Assembly: GCF_000346465.2 (NCBI RefSeq)
Contig: NC_034010.1
Span: forward strand, 17,371,574 to 17,435,573
Reading direction: 5' to 3'
DNA length: 64,000 bases
Origin: Prunus persica
Taxonomy: Eukaryota > Streptophyta > Magnoliopsida > Rosales > Rosaceae
The notes under the pieces were generated by a model. The model worked only from the letters and a program-made list of their open reading frames with translations, searched no databases and was not told where the DNA came from. Each line of letters begins with the position of its first letter. Positions within the stretch are counted from its first letter, which is position 1. Both the position numbers and the translations under genes were made by a program. This document shows, piece after piece, positions 21,390-32,654 of this stretch.

Positions 21390-22917
21390 TTAAAGCAAAA
21401 CTTCATTCAAACTGAGATAACCACGTGCTCTCCATAAGCACTCCGGAATTATTTGCTCATTATCTGCATCGCCTTCTGTCTCAACTTGAGGCTTGGAAGG
21501 AGCTTTGGCACCAGGAGGCTGCTTCTTCTTCATCCCACTAACAATGTCATCGATTCTGAGAAGTAGGCAAGCAGCTTCTATGGCCGTTTTAAAACTCTGG
21601 CCCTTCACGTTGTAGGCATCCCATATCTGACATCATAATTCCTCAAAATGAACAGCCTTACCAACAAAATAAATTTATTGGGAAATTTTTTAATAACCAC
21701 GACAACAGCACTTCCCCTCACATGAGTGCTGTCGAAATATATTGGGAGAAGCTCTAAACTAGAACTACTACTGAAGCAAATCGACAATATAAACCAGAAG
21801 ATTGACACTTATGCCATATCAATAAAGGGACATATAATGGATACATTTGAGAACAATACTACATTAAAAGTCCTATTTCAGAGCTTTCAGCAAATATAAA
21901 TCACCCAACAAAGGTGAATATTGAGATAGTGAATTTTATAAAAGAGAGCAACAATAGTAAGCCAAAAAGATATCCACCTATCTTTTTCTCTTTCACATCA
22001 GTTATCACACCAGTGTTACCATCAATGCCAAATCCATGAGTTTTACACAACAAATACCAAACTTTTGGATGAGGAAAGGAGCTTTTACCTTTTCTATACC
22101 TTCCACAGATGAACTCTTTTGCTTCAATGTAGCAGATACAGTTAACTGTGTAGCACCACCACCAGGACCAAGTTTCGGATTCTTGAGGATGTTTCTTGCT
22201 ACAGACATGGCATCCTATGACCAGATATAAGGGAGTAAATAAGACATTTCAGCATAATATATTTATTCTACGTAATGGGGACAAAGAAGTAAAACCATTA
22301 TACGTACAAATTCCTTTCCACTTCATTTAACAGATCCTTACTAGGACCTCTCAAGAGTATAGTACATGCTTTAGGCTCTTTGCAATCAACAATGAATGCA
22401 AAAAACTCATCACCAATTTTCTTAACCTCAAATATCCCAGCGCGTGTACCAACATCAGACTGTTGCAATTCATCTGGTCTGTTAACAATTACAGCCCCAC
22501 AAGCCTTGGCAATTCGGTTATTATCTGTTTTCCGCAACCTCCTCATTCCACTGACGCCGGCCTTGCTAAAATAATGGCATGCCAAGTCACTAAGCCCCTT
22601 TTCTGTGATAACCACATCTGGTTTAAACTTCAATATTTGCACACATAGCCTCTCGATGTATTCTTCTTCCAATTGTAGCAGGACTCCCCAATCTTCTTCT
22701 TTAAGCAACTCAGCATTTGTTTGGTTCTCGCCTTTCTTATATTCGAGCGGCCAATCAAGAAGAATGATGCGTTGGTTGAAAATCTTTCTTCTCATTTTTC
22801 CAGGTGCAATAACATCTTTGTTAATCATTACTCCTTTGCGAACCACTGAATCTTCCAACTGGCCACCAGGAACCTTCTCAACCTTTATGTACTTTTGAAT
22901 ATCCATTCCCGCAGACC
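21390..22917 (-). pseudogene. CCT3: captured genomic fragment of chaperonin subunit CCT3 (TCP-1 gamma)
   Basis: Four exon pieces with introns still in place are readable on the minus strand. 22917-22304 begins GSAGMDIQKYIKVEKVPGGQ and includes PLEYKKGENQTNAEL and EKGLSDLACHYFSKAGVS. 22214-22089 is DAMSVARNILKNPK to VEGIEK with a GTAAAA donor. About 22045-21985 keeps GIDGNTGVITDVKEKKI. 21626-21390 has WDAYNVKGQSFKTAIEAACL, then DADNEQIIPE, then reads through the lost stop into 12 extra residues. The 5' third of the gene and one exon (equatorial, WPYEAAAIAFE region) are missing. CCT3 is part of the cytosolic TRiC/CCT folding ring; this copy cannot make a full subunit. Retained introns mean it was captured as DNA, not as a retrocopy. 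Confidence 0.92.
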
Positions 22918-23383
22918 CTGGCAAAGGTTTACATATTGACCATAATCAGAATATTGGGGAACAAAATACCACGGACAAATACATGAAATGAAAAACGACT
23001 CGGCAGTTACTGTGAGATAAACCAGAACATAAAACTTGGAACAACCAAACCAATTAAAGCAAAGCCATGTCATACAAAAAACCTACATCAAATAACAGTG
23101 TATGGTCATCTTGGTTGGAATATTGCAATCAACCCTTGGTTGAGACCGACCTGCAATAACAATTGGGTTCAGTGCAGATGAAGGCATTTATGAAGGGCAG
23201 TTCTAGAATGAAGACTATGTTCATTTGTAACTGCCACCAAATCAGTTCATTGTTCATAGTGCCAAATATCATACTGCCAAATCAGTTCATAGTACCAAAT
23301 AAGTTTTTGTATTTGTGTTGGCATAGACAGCCGAAAAGAAACTTACAGCGTGAGGTGAATTAACGGACATGAAGAAATTTACC
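22918..23383. other. spacer between CCT3 fragment and Ulp1 gene
   Basis: No gene seen. It probably contains the outer edge of the captured CCT3 fragment. CCAAATCAGTTCATAGT-like text is repeated near 23230-23300. Confidence 0.4.
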
Positions 23384-26300
23384 TCATAAATATGCCTCCC
23401 CCCTTAAACCCTCAATTGCAAGCTTGAGTCGGTAATATTTGATCTTCAAAGGGTCAACTTTATCTACCGACATCCCAGCACTGAGATGCTCGATGAATTT
23501 GACGGTCAAGATTCCGCAAGACGCACTGTGAGGCCAATTAGTTGGGAAATTAGAACTGCAGTTATGTCAAATTTGGATAAACAGCACAAAATTCACAAAC
23601 ATTACCCATCTCGTTGTTATGGCACATCTGCAATGCTGCACACTGAGAATGGCGTATACATCGACATCGTCAGCCCCTTTTGCTTCACCTCTTGAACCTC
23701 AGAATCATCATAAAAGTGCATATCGAACAGCACTCGTGCCAGCGTATCGCTAATAGGGTGCAGAAGCGTAACCAGCTTTGAACGTTTCGTATAATCAATA
23801 TAGGAGTCATACACGGTTGCAGTATGTCTTACGAAATCAAGTTCGATTGCAACCCAATGAGACCCTTTCAGATTATATGGAAAATACACCTTCCGGACTT
23901 TTGTCCAAGCTTGGGCATAGCCGTGTTGCCACGTACCACGCACAAAGTGATGTAAATTCTTCACCTTGCTGGCTGGAAGGTCAACGGTGTTTGAACTAGC
24001 AGCCTTCTTCGATCCACGTTTCCTGGCCGTCGGTTTGAACGGCTCTAGAAATTGCTGCACAAATTTAAATGAAGGCATATTAGAAAAGCACAACCGACAG
24101 CAAATGAAGCACAAATTGCTGCACAATGGTTACATGTTTACCTGCAAGCAACAATCTGCCGTTGTCCAGTCCGTTCCAAAAACCAACGGATGAGATAGTT
24201 GCCTTTTGCGGATAAGAAAGGTTGCCATGTCCAGGTGCTAAAAGTTGACACATATAATATTAGCACAATTTCATACAACTCAACACTTAAAAAAGGTGAG
24301 AAAACAATTGAATTATCTTAATAAAGTACAGCTTTGTGTATCGTTACCCTTGAGCTCATCCATTCGGTTTCATCGACAAGTTGTAGAAAAAATCAGCGCC
24401 CACTGAAAATGATTCCAGCTGCACCTCCGCACTACAAAAGGCAAACTTGCAACGGTTACTTGTGTAGTCATGTCATAAATATGACTTTGTTGATGAAAAA
24501 AAGACACATGTATATTAAAGCAAACTCTGCATTCTCTCATTAGTGTATGACTACATAGTAGAATAGGATGAATATTGGAATTGAAAGGTCAAGAATCGTA
24601 ACCTGATATCGCTTTTCCAGGCACTGCAAAACTGTATTACTGCCTTCACATCTTCAATGGGCAAGGATTTGGATGGATCAAAACATGGCGGGGTTGCAGT
24701 CGCAGCCGACACAGTCATCGTCCTCTTCTTCCTCAAAGGATCTGTAAATGGGCTCAACAATGTCTGCGCCGGGCGCTTCTGTCTGCACCCTTTACCTTCC
24801 ACTTCTTTGTTTTCAACACTTGAACTACCTTCTTCATCACCAGCCATAGTAACTGTGGGTAGACTTGGAGGATTCATCAAACCTCCCGATGGCATACTCT
24901 TAGTGATTTTCCAATCTTCTAACAGCTTCATGACTCTTTGGCAGATTTCGTCACACCCAGCAACATCTTCCGGGGTAGGCAGCTCATCGGATTCTGCCGG
25001 GTCAGCTACTTCATGCACTTCTGAGTGAGGAACTGAAGCGGCCATTTTTGCCTCTTCAACTACCATGGCTGCGGAAGGTTCGGCTCCATCACCGGGGACT
25101 TGTGTTTCCATTACTGCCGGTTCTGTCGGCGGACTTACATAGGCATGTAATGGCGACAAGTCATTGTTGCCTCCTTCATTCATATGAGGACTACCGAGGT
25201 CCTCATGTCCTTCCGCAGCTTCATTCACCCCACCATTTTGTTTTTTCAGCTGCTCTATCTCCAACTTAAAATAATGCTCCATTGAAGACAGGGTGTTGCG
25301 GAAATCCTCCACACACTTTGTATTTTTTTCGAACTCTTTTTCAGCTTTCATTGACTCCTTCCGTACCTTGTCTTCCAACTGATGCACTCTGTCGCAAAGT
25401 GCTCGATTTGATAGGGAAACTTTGGCCAATTCATCCTTTGTCCTTTGAAAGTCACGCTTCAAAGTGCGTAACTCTCTGGACGCGACTGTACCCTGCACTA
25501 AGTTATAATGCATGTGTTACTATGCAGGCCACAAAATATTGCAACTATACAGCAGTTATTTTCCTATTGTAATATGACGTATATCTTCGAAAAACTGTAA
25601 TGCTTGCCTTAGAAGACGACGGAAGGTTTGCAGTATCGTCAATGTCCTTCTCTTTTTCTTCTACAGAGGCAGAAGTGCCGGTTTGTTGTTCAGCGTCATC
25701 GCCCAACAAGTCAACAAGTTCTTCACTGTCGTCAGCACTGTCACCCCAAGTCCAATACGGCTGCTGCTTGTCCATCACAGATGGCCGAAGAAGCTGCACA
25801 TCAACCTGCAATTTACACATACAATATACATATCAGTAAAGTAATTATATTATATTTTCATATCCCGAACATGATCATTAAAAACTGAACTAACCTCACG
25901 GTTCTCGAATACTTGGCTCATTAGCTCATAAAAACGCGGCGAACTATTGCTCCTCCAATGTAGTAAACGAGGGATGTGCGCATTTTCTTCGTGCACCACC
26001 AAATGTAGTGCAGCCAACGCTGGAAACACCTCATACGCCCAAATCTGGTTTCAGGAATAAAAGGTCAGTCATTGTAAACAAATGCAATTTAACTTCAACA
26101 TCAATGGACATTTGCTCACCTGAAGTGCATACGGAAAACCTTTGAGGTGGTACTCTCTTGGTCTACCGGTTGCCGTTGTTGTTGGTTTCTTTCCAGATTT
26201 TTTTGTTTTGGCAGTTTTTGTGGGCACTTTCACTCGCTGGTAATCTGCACAAAGTGCCCTCAGCAGTGACGCATTTGTCTTCGCATAAGACACAGCACCC

Positions 26301-26893
26301 CATGGATACTTCCCAAAGTCTTCAAGGTCTTCCGCCAACTTCAAATATCGCATGTCAATGTCTTGTGGTTTTTCGCTGCCCAACAGCACAAAGACAGCAA
26401 AGTATACGAATCCAAGCTTGAATACATCGTCCACATCATCGCATTGGAGGAAGGCCTTTTCTAATTCCAACAGGTTCACAGCTTTATCGTTGGCAAAGTA
26501 CTTCCGTTTCAATGAGCAGTTCTCATTCATGGGAATCGGAATCAAGGGAAGGTTTCCAAACCTTAGCCCTGTCACGATGCAAAATTGCTGCGCCGTGAAT
26601 TGGATGACCTTCTTGCCAACAATGAATTTGATCCCGTTCAGTTGGGAAACTGTCTTGGGATCAGCTTTCCTGAGCAGCAACCCATGGACAATCGGAGAAG
26701 TCCACTTGAGGTCCTCAATCCCTAGGAGATGACCAAAACAACTCTGTTCAAACAGTTGCAGCTGCTGTTCAGTGAATTTCTCCTTTATCGTAGTGATTGC
26801 CGTCTTCGTATGGGATAACGACAATGCTTTCCCTTGGAATTTTTGTTCCTCCGCAATCATCAACTTCATTTCACCAACCATATTTCCCTGCAT
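23384..26893 (-). pseudogene. DUF1985-Ulp1 (C48 peptidase) gene of the MULE, eight exons, two lesions
   Basis: Exons inferred from splice sites: 26893-26120, 26044-25895, 25805-25608 (GC donor), 25492-24603, 24431-24348, 24237-24142, 24054-23606, 23525-23384. Exons 1-2 give a DUF1985-type domain (FGHLLGIEDLKWTSPIVHGL; FTAQQFCIVTGLRFG; IWAYEVFPALAALHLVVHEE). Exons 3-4 give an acidic linker and a coiled coil (RTKDELAKVSLSNRALCDRV). Exons 5-8 give the Ulp1 fold with catalytic His in KGSHWVAIELDF, Asp in ATVYDSYID and Cys in GASCGILTVKFIEHL. Lesions: a 1-bp loss in exon 5 between FFYNL and VDETEW, and CAA to TAA after IADVP, nine bases before the last intron and just before the Cys exon. This is the Kaonashi layout known from plant MULEs; the family would cleave SUMO-type conjugates. 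Confidence 0.85.
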
Positions 26894-28589
26894 GCCAATA
26901 TTATAAACAGAATTTCAGTCGGTTGCAATCTACACAATAACAAGCAATAAACAATCACCACTTATGAACAGCCTATTATAGGATATGAAGTGAAAAAAAT
27001 TCAAAAAATACATATCATAAACAAAAACCCCAGCTATTTACAACTGACCTCCTCATTTAATGGCTCAAAGCCAAGTTTCAACACACCCAGTACTCTACCA
27101 CTCCTGCATAATATAATATCTAAACACACATCTCAACACACCATATAATCACACCATCTAATCATGAGACAGCTTCAGCTAGAATGGGAATGTGCGGTAG
27201 CACAAGCCTAATTGACAACAATTCAAGAGTAACGATATCAATCTATCTGACTAGAAAGAGTTTTAAAAAACAACAAGACATCGGGAAACAATTTATTTAC
27301 TTCAAGGTATAATGTAATGGAACATCCTATGAATTAGTGGCAACCACAGTACTGACTCTACTATGGCCCTCCTTTCAAATGTAAGAAAATGAAAGAAATT
27401 GGCACCATCCCTTCAGTTTTTTCTTAACAAAAAATGAAAGATAAATTCATAAATAAACCATCAAAACGGTATAAAATGTTTGTAAGACATGTACAATTAC
27501 AAAATTATAAGTTCTCCTCAGAAACAGACTTCTCTAAGTATCCATACACAAACAACAAAAGCAAAAGCTTAAACAGTTAGCTTATAGCAAAATCAATGTC
27601 CCCATTTCTCTAAACCACAGCTGCTGCTGGTAGGTTCCCATCTTCACTCATTTCCCGCTTTCTTTTAAGCACACAATGATCAAGCACAAAACAGCAAACT
27701 TTTAAACAACTCATATTACACCACATATGGTTCTAAACAAAACTCATCCATATCCAATATGCAAGCCCTAAACTTAGTAAACAAAGTTATACAAAAATAT
27801 GTCGAATTAACAAGCATTATTCTCAAACAAAAAGTATGATATGGTTGGGAGTTTACAAGTTCAAATATTTATACAATACTTGATTTTGTCAAACTCTGTC
27901 TTGAGATATTTTATCAATCTAGAAGTTTCTTTCATATATGAAAAACTACGAACGATAACAAAGGAAATTCTTTCTATGTAAATTATTCTTCGATTCCATC
28001 AGACAATCATGCAAATCCTTTGCACAATTGAGTGTAATGTGAAGGGTCACTACCTCGTTGGAAGATAAAGAGAAAAAAATTAAGGAATTTAGCAAGCCAC
28101 CAACAGTTTGCTTAAGATATTTCAAAATGGTTGCCTCCATCATGGAGTTTTAGCCACAAATTCTTTTCATGGCCACATTTTCTACGTAAAATATAATCAG
28201 CGAGTATTTTTTGGTAATGATCCACAGAGAAGAAATCACCATACACAGGTTAATTGTCTTACACTTTAGATATCATCTTCAACAAACAAAATAGATACCA
28301 ATTAGACTTCTAAGAAGGTTAAATGCAATGCTCATAAAGACTCATACTAAGCCACCAAATACCATTCAATAACTGCTACAAAAACCATAATAAAACCATA
28401 CTAAAACTAAAAATACAACTGCACTAAAATGCCAACACAACATCACTACATTAGCAATACACTAGCAAAAAAACACAATACGACAGCAATAGCAACAGCA
28501 ACAGCAACACAACAGCAGTGCAAGCATCAGTCCACAAAGAACAAACCCATTCACTGTTTGAAACAAGGAATCATCATACTCAGATCATT
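26894..28589. other. MULE 3' region, no gene recognised
   Basis: AT-rich, with short frames only. 28430-28520 contains AACAGCAATAGCAAC-type words, the complement of the TATTGC motif at the other end of the element. It may be leader and intron sequence of the Ulp1 gene. Confidence 0.5.
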
Positions 28590-28765
28590 TCAGACAAACC
28601 CCTAAAACAATTTCGATGAAACCCCTAAACCAATTTCAGAGAAACCCCTAAACCTTCAACCAATTTCGAACAAACCCCTAAACTAATTTCAGCAAAACCC
28701 CTAAACCTTCAACCAATTTCGAACAAACCCCTCAGCCAATTTCAGAGAAATGCATAAACCCTAAA
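28590..28765. repeat. telobox-like minisatellite
   Basis: About seven copies of AAACCCCTAAACCAATTTC and variants, in tandem. The unit contains AAACCCCTAAA, one base longer than the plant telobox AAACCCTAA. Confidence 0.85.
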
Positions 28766-28964
28766 ACAACTTGAGAGAAACCCTTAAACTGTAAGAAAAT
28801 GCCGATGAACAGTACCTGTCGCTGGGAGAGGAAGAGAGAAGAGACAGTCGGAGCTGAGTGAGGAGAGACTGAGAACTGAAGGACCACAGATTCGGAGCAA
28901 ACCCACCGGAGAGTGAAGAGAAACAGAGGGCATCGAAGAGACAGAGGCGAGAGAGAACTTCAGC

Positions 28965-29117
28965 AAAACAGAGACAATAAAATTTCAGCAAAAGTGATAT
29001 CTGTGCAATAAGGGGACAATAAAATTCTATTTATAGGTCATAGTTCCAAAATTTTAAAAAAAAGGGTGGTATTTTCAATTACAATTATAAAAATGGTGGC
29101 ATTTTGGGCTATTTCTC
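28965..29117 (-). repeat. MULE right terminal inverted repeat
   Basis: Complement of 11797-11950 with indels. On the minus strand it starts GAGAAATAGCCC at 29117 and ends near TTGCTGAAATTTTATTG. Confidence 0.75.
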
Positions 29118-29411
29118 TTTTTTTTTTTTTTCTGCAGCACAGTTAATTGACGAAACTGCCCTTGACTAATCAGTTTCTTTTGTTCCCGTTTTTGCCCCTC
29201 CCCCTTCGTTGAGAGGGTTTCGTCCGCTGAGAGAAACCATTGTCTCCCGTTCGTTTCCAACCAGCTGGTTGGGGGGCAGCCATGGAAGAGCTGTGTTCGT
29301 TGCTGGACATGCGTTGGAGGCCGTCGATTTTTGTTTGGGAGGTGAGCTGCAAATCCAGCCGTGCTTTCAGTCTTCGTGTCACAGATTTGGGATCGGGAGA
29401 TTTCATCTTTT

Positions 29412-29500
29412 CTACAACCTTCGACTCAGGCTTCCATCTTTCTTGCTTCGACTCAGGTTTCCATCTTTCTTGCTTCGACTCAGGCTTCCATCTTTCTTGC
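29412..29500 (+). repeat. 27-bp tandem triplet in Helitron 1
   Basis: CTTCGACTCAGGCTTCCATC followed by TTTCTTG is repeated three times with one C/T change. Confidence 0.93.
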
Positions 29501-29674
29501 ATCCTTTGTTTTCAGGTATGCATCTCATCAATTTTTTAACAGATCTTTTGGTATTTATTTCATGAATTTGATTGTTGGCTGGGAGATTTTTCGTGCTTTG
29601 TAGAGTTGTGTTCATTTTTTTGGTTCTTTTGATTTCAGGTTCTTGGGCCCTAAACCCTATTTATTTGATTCCTT

Positions 29675-30020
29675 TGATTTTAGGTTTTTAGATAAAACAT
29701 TGGAAAGCAAAGACTGAGCATGTTTTTTTTTTTTTTTTTTATTGAAAAAATTCCCTTTTTTTATCTGCTATTGGTGATAAAATAGATGAAATTGATGATA
29801 AAATACAAGCAAAAAAGAAGTGAAGCTTAATTAGGTTTTGACAAAATAGAAATTAGGAATGATTGGGTTCATTTATTTAGTTACTTTGATTTTCAGGTTT
29901 TTGGATAAAACATTGGAAAGCAAAGACTAAACATGTTTTTTTCTTTTTTTTTTTTTGAAAAAATTCCCTTTTTTTATCTGTTGTTGGTGATAAAATTGAT
30001 GAAATTGATGATAAAATACA
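29675..30020 (+). repeat. direct repeat of about 135 bp in Helitron 1
   Basis: 29675-29810 and 29889-30020 share GATAAAACATTGGAAAGCAA and the block around TTGGTGATAAAAT, separated by about 80 bp. Both contain long T runs. Confidence 0.9.
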
Positions 30021-30098
30021 AATATGGTTTGCTTTGTCAGTTTGGTATGCTTGGTAGATAAGTTCTTAAAATTTTCTGGCCTCATTAAACCCAGATTG

Positions 30099-30267
30099 TT
30101 AATGCATGTTGGTCTAAGCTTTGATGCTGAGGACCCCAGAGAGTTTTAAATCCTTTATAAAAGCTCATAGACCTGAATTTAGAACTTGGCCAGTAGCCAG
30201 GTGATGGTGGCCAATTAGCATTGCTTGCAGGGACCAAAAGAATTAGGAGGAAGAGCAAGAGAGCCAT
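30099..30267 (-). pseudogene. captured first exon of a group III xyloglucan endotransglucosylase/hydrolase
   Basis: From ATG 30267 the minus strand encodes a signal peptide ([17 protein letters not shown]) and the mature start [20 protein letters not shown], then [16 protein letters not shown]. This matches the N terminus of XTH31/32-type enzymes, which cut and rejoin cell-wall xyloglucan. The exon ends at TGG followed by GTTTAATG, an intact splice donor; no second exon or catalytic motif follows. The sequence before the ATG keeps a TATA-like ATTTATACAG and a long CT leader, so the promoter came with it. The second Helitron lacks it, so it was gained by Helitron 1. It could drive transcription but makes no enzyme. 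Confidence 0.85.
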
Positions 30268-30337
30268 AAAATATGAATGGGAAGATGAGGAAAATGTATA
30301 GTGAAGATGGAATAATTGGCTCTGTATAAATGCAGGT

Positions 30338-30338
<1 letters not shown>

Positions 30339-30400
<62 letters not shown>
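30339..30400 (+). repeat. (GA)n microsatellite
   Basis: About 30 GA units in the captured XTH leader (CT on its coding strand). It is probably the 5' UTR pyrimidine stretch, expanded. Confidence 0.95.
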
Positions 30401-30403
<3 letters not shown>

Positions 30404-30603
30404 GCTGACGACCAAGGTATATATAGGAAGAGTATGGTAGTACAGTTTGATATCTATATATATATATATATATTATAAGAACATTATTACTAGAATTAAC
30501 CATCAAAACTTTTTTCCTTTTTTTTGAACGAAACCATCAAAACTTTGCATGATATAAACTATACTTACTATTTATATATATATACTTTGATTTCTCTTTT
30601 CTC

Positions 30604-30634
<31 letters not shown>

Positions 30635-32566
30635 GTCTCTCTCATCCCAATTCACACAACCACTTTCTTTCCTACCCTTTATGAGGAAAGATGTTTGCTT
30701 TGGTTGCAAGGTTGGAAAGCTAGGAAAAGAGGATGTGATGTAGAATGGGAAGATAGGTGTCTCTTAAATGTGCCTTTTTTTTTTCCCTTTCCTGTGCTGT
30801 GCGTATGTAGTTTTGTGATTCCACAGGAACGAACTATGCTTGGTTGAACTGTGTTCGTTTGATTTGAATTTGCCGAATTATTTCAATTTCGGTTTTTGTG
30901 ATACCTTATTAACCATTTGATCTGGTCTTCTAGCAGTTTATGAATATGAATGAACATATATGAGATAGAGAGATCAACTATGACTTAGTTGCTCCAAAGA
31001 TAGAACCTAGATCTCTTTATGTCTTTGTTCAATTTGAGCAAAACTTAAGATTCACAACCCTTATCAGATGTTTTAAGTGTAATGAACAAAACTATAACCT
31101 ATAGCCTGTTATTTTTCATTTATTTTGCTTCTATAACCTTTTAAGTGTTTATAGGTTATTTCTACTTTTATAGCCTACTTCTCCATTAGATTAGCTTAGC
31201 CTAAAAATAGCAACACATGTGTGAGTTTTTACCATTAGTAACTCCTTTCCTTCTTCGTTTCCTTTTGAAAATCATTAATCATCGTAAGTCAAATGCTTAT
31301 AGATGATTCTCTGATTTATGTATATTATTAGCTCCTTTTTTGCCATCATTTCCTTTAAAAAACATTAATTATCGGAAGTCATGTACTTTTAGACCATTAG
31401 CACAAACAGAATCTGTATGTTTTTATTTTTTGCTCTTTTGATTGTTGGTTGATTTCATTTTTTCGGTTGCGTTTGTTATAGGTGCTGTCTAACTACTTTT
31501 TGGACTGTTTGATAGCTCTTCCCATTGCTGTTAGGCAACAGGTCAGTTTTCTATTCGTCTTTTGAAGAGGTCATGCATATCAAGTGTGGCAAATTGGTTT
31601 TTAGATATTGTGTCATTTGAAAATTGTTATTTCTGTGGTTGTGATATTATTGCTTATATCTGGTTTGCTTGGTTAGGCTATAGAAATTGTATTTAATTTG
31701 TTTTTAGATAAAAGGGTTTTTCTTCAAGAACAAACAGATAGTGTAATTTAAGATAAACAAAAGGAAACTAACCTGACAGAGGGAAAGTTTTATTTATAAA
31801 TTGACTTAAGTTATGTATGAGATGGATGATTTTTATCTCTTTAAAAGAAAATTGTAGTCAGAGACCATTTAGATTGATTAAAGAGAGAAAAAAAGACATT
31901 GGTTTGATGAAAATACTAAATGCAAAACATACCTGGGTATAACAACAGCACACAACATGGTTGAGGTCATTTGGGACCGTTGTCAGAGTAAAGGCTTTAG
32001 CCTATCAGACAGTTAAACTGGCTCGCCTTATGGTTTAAATAATTTGAGAAGGTCCAATTCTGTTCGTTAATGACTTGCAAAGTCTCAGCATTGACCAACA
32101 TTGTGAATGTTTTGTAAATCCCTGAGCAGTAACCTATGGGAGTCTAGATTGTCTAGAAAAACCTCCTTAGGGTCAGTTGCTTTGTTCAAATATATAATGC
32201 ATTTCCATTGTTTCTAGCTTATGCTATTTGCTTTCGTGTACATCTTTATTGTTTCTAGCTGCGGACAGATCTAGAATGCTTTTGTATCAATTCTTTATTT
32301 ATGTTCTGTAGAATAAAATCATCTGCTGGCTTTGCTAACATTGCAAATTCTTTTTAGAAGTTTTATATTATATGAAACTGTCAAATTAAAGTATGACAGG
32401 ACGAGTATAGGATCTTTGTTTTTGTGCTTTGAAAAAAAAAAAAAAGTGTGATTCAGTGGGCCGAAACTATCAGGTCCATTTGGTTTAAGATTTAGAAGTT
32501 TATGAATAGATATGAAATTGCATTTACATGTTTGAGCTGCAATTAAGGTATCTTTTTGTGTTGCAG
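30401..32566. other. Helitron 1 body, no clear gene
   Basis: AT-rich. A possible captured exon lies at about 31491-31550, bordered by GTTATAG and a GTCAG donor, reading VLSNYFLDCLIALPIAVRQQ; I do not recognise it. CT repeats lie at 30597-30645. Confidence 0.4.
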
Positions 32567-32654
32567 TTTCCACCAGTACCAGGTTGTTTGGAGGAAGCTC
32601 CCTACGGCATTTGATGAGCTCCCTCAGATTTACGGAATGAAGCTCTGGGCATAA
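32567..32654 (+). pseudogene. captured exon fragment of ribosomal protein L18a (eL20)
   Basis: After an intact acceptor (TTTTTGTGTTGCAG) the frame reads FHQYQVVWRKLPTAFDELPQ then IYGMKLWA and a stop. Plant L18a exon 2 has the same layout (FHQYQVVGR, LPT, DEHPKIYRMKLWA). Substitutions such as G to W and R to G show drift. Only 28 codons are kept. It is carried in sense orientation in Helitron 1, which suits exon capture. Confidence 0.8.

Larger units (their letters stand above)
11797..29117 (+). mobile_element. 17.3-kb Mutator-like element (MULE) with captured genes
   Basis: Two inverted copies of a 150-bp sequence bound the element: 11797 onward starts GGGAAATAGCCCTAAATG, and 29117 downward on the minus strand starts GAGAAATAGCCCAAAATG, with matching blocks such as ACCTATAAATA and TTATTG beyond. 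Flanks are TTCTTTTTT and TTTTTTTTT, compatible with a 9-bp duplication in a T tract but weak as proof. Inside lie a MURA transposase, an XRCC3-like gene, two related unknown proteins, a CCT3 fragment and a DUF1985-Ulp1 gene. MULEs with long inverted repeats and Ulp1 genes (Kaonashi type) are known; this cargo combination is one I do not recognise. Confidence 0.75.
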
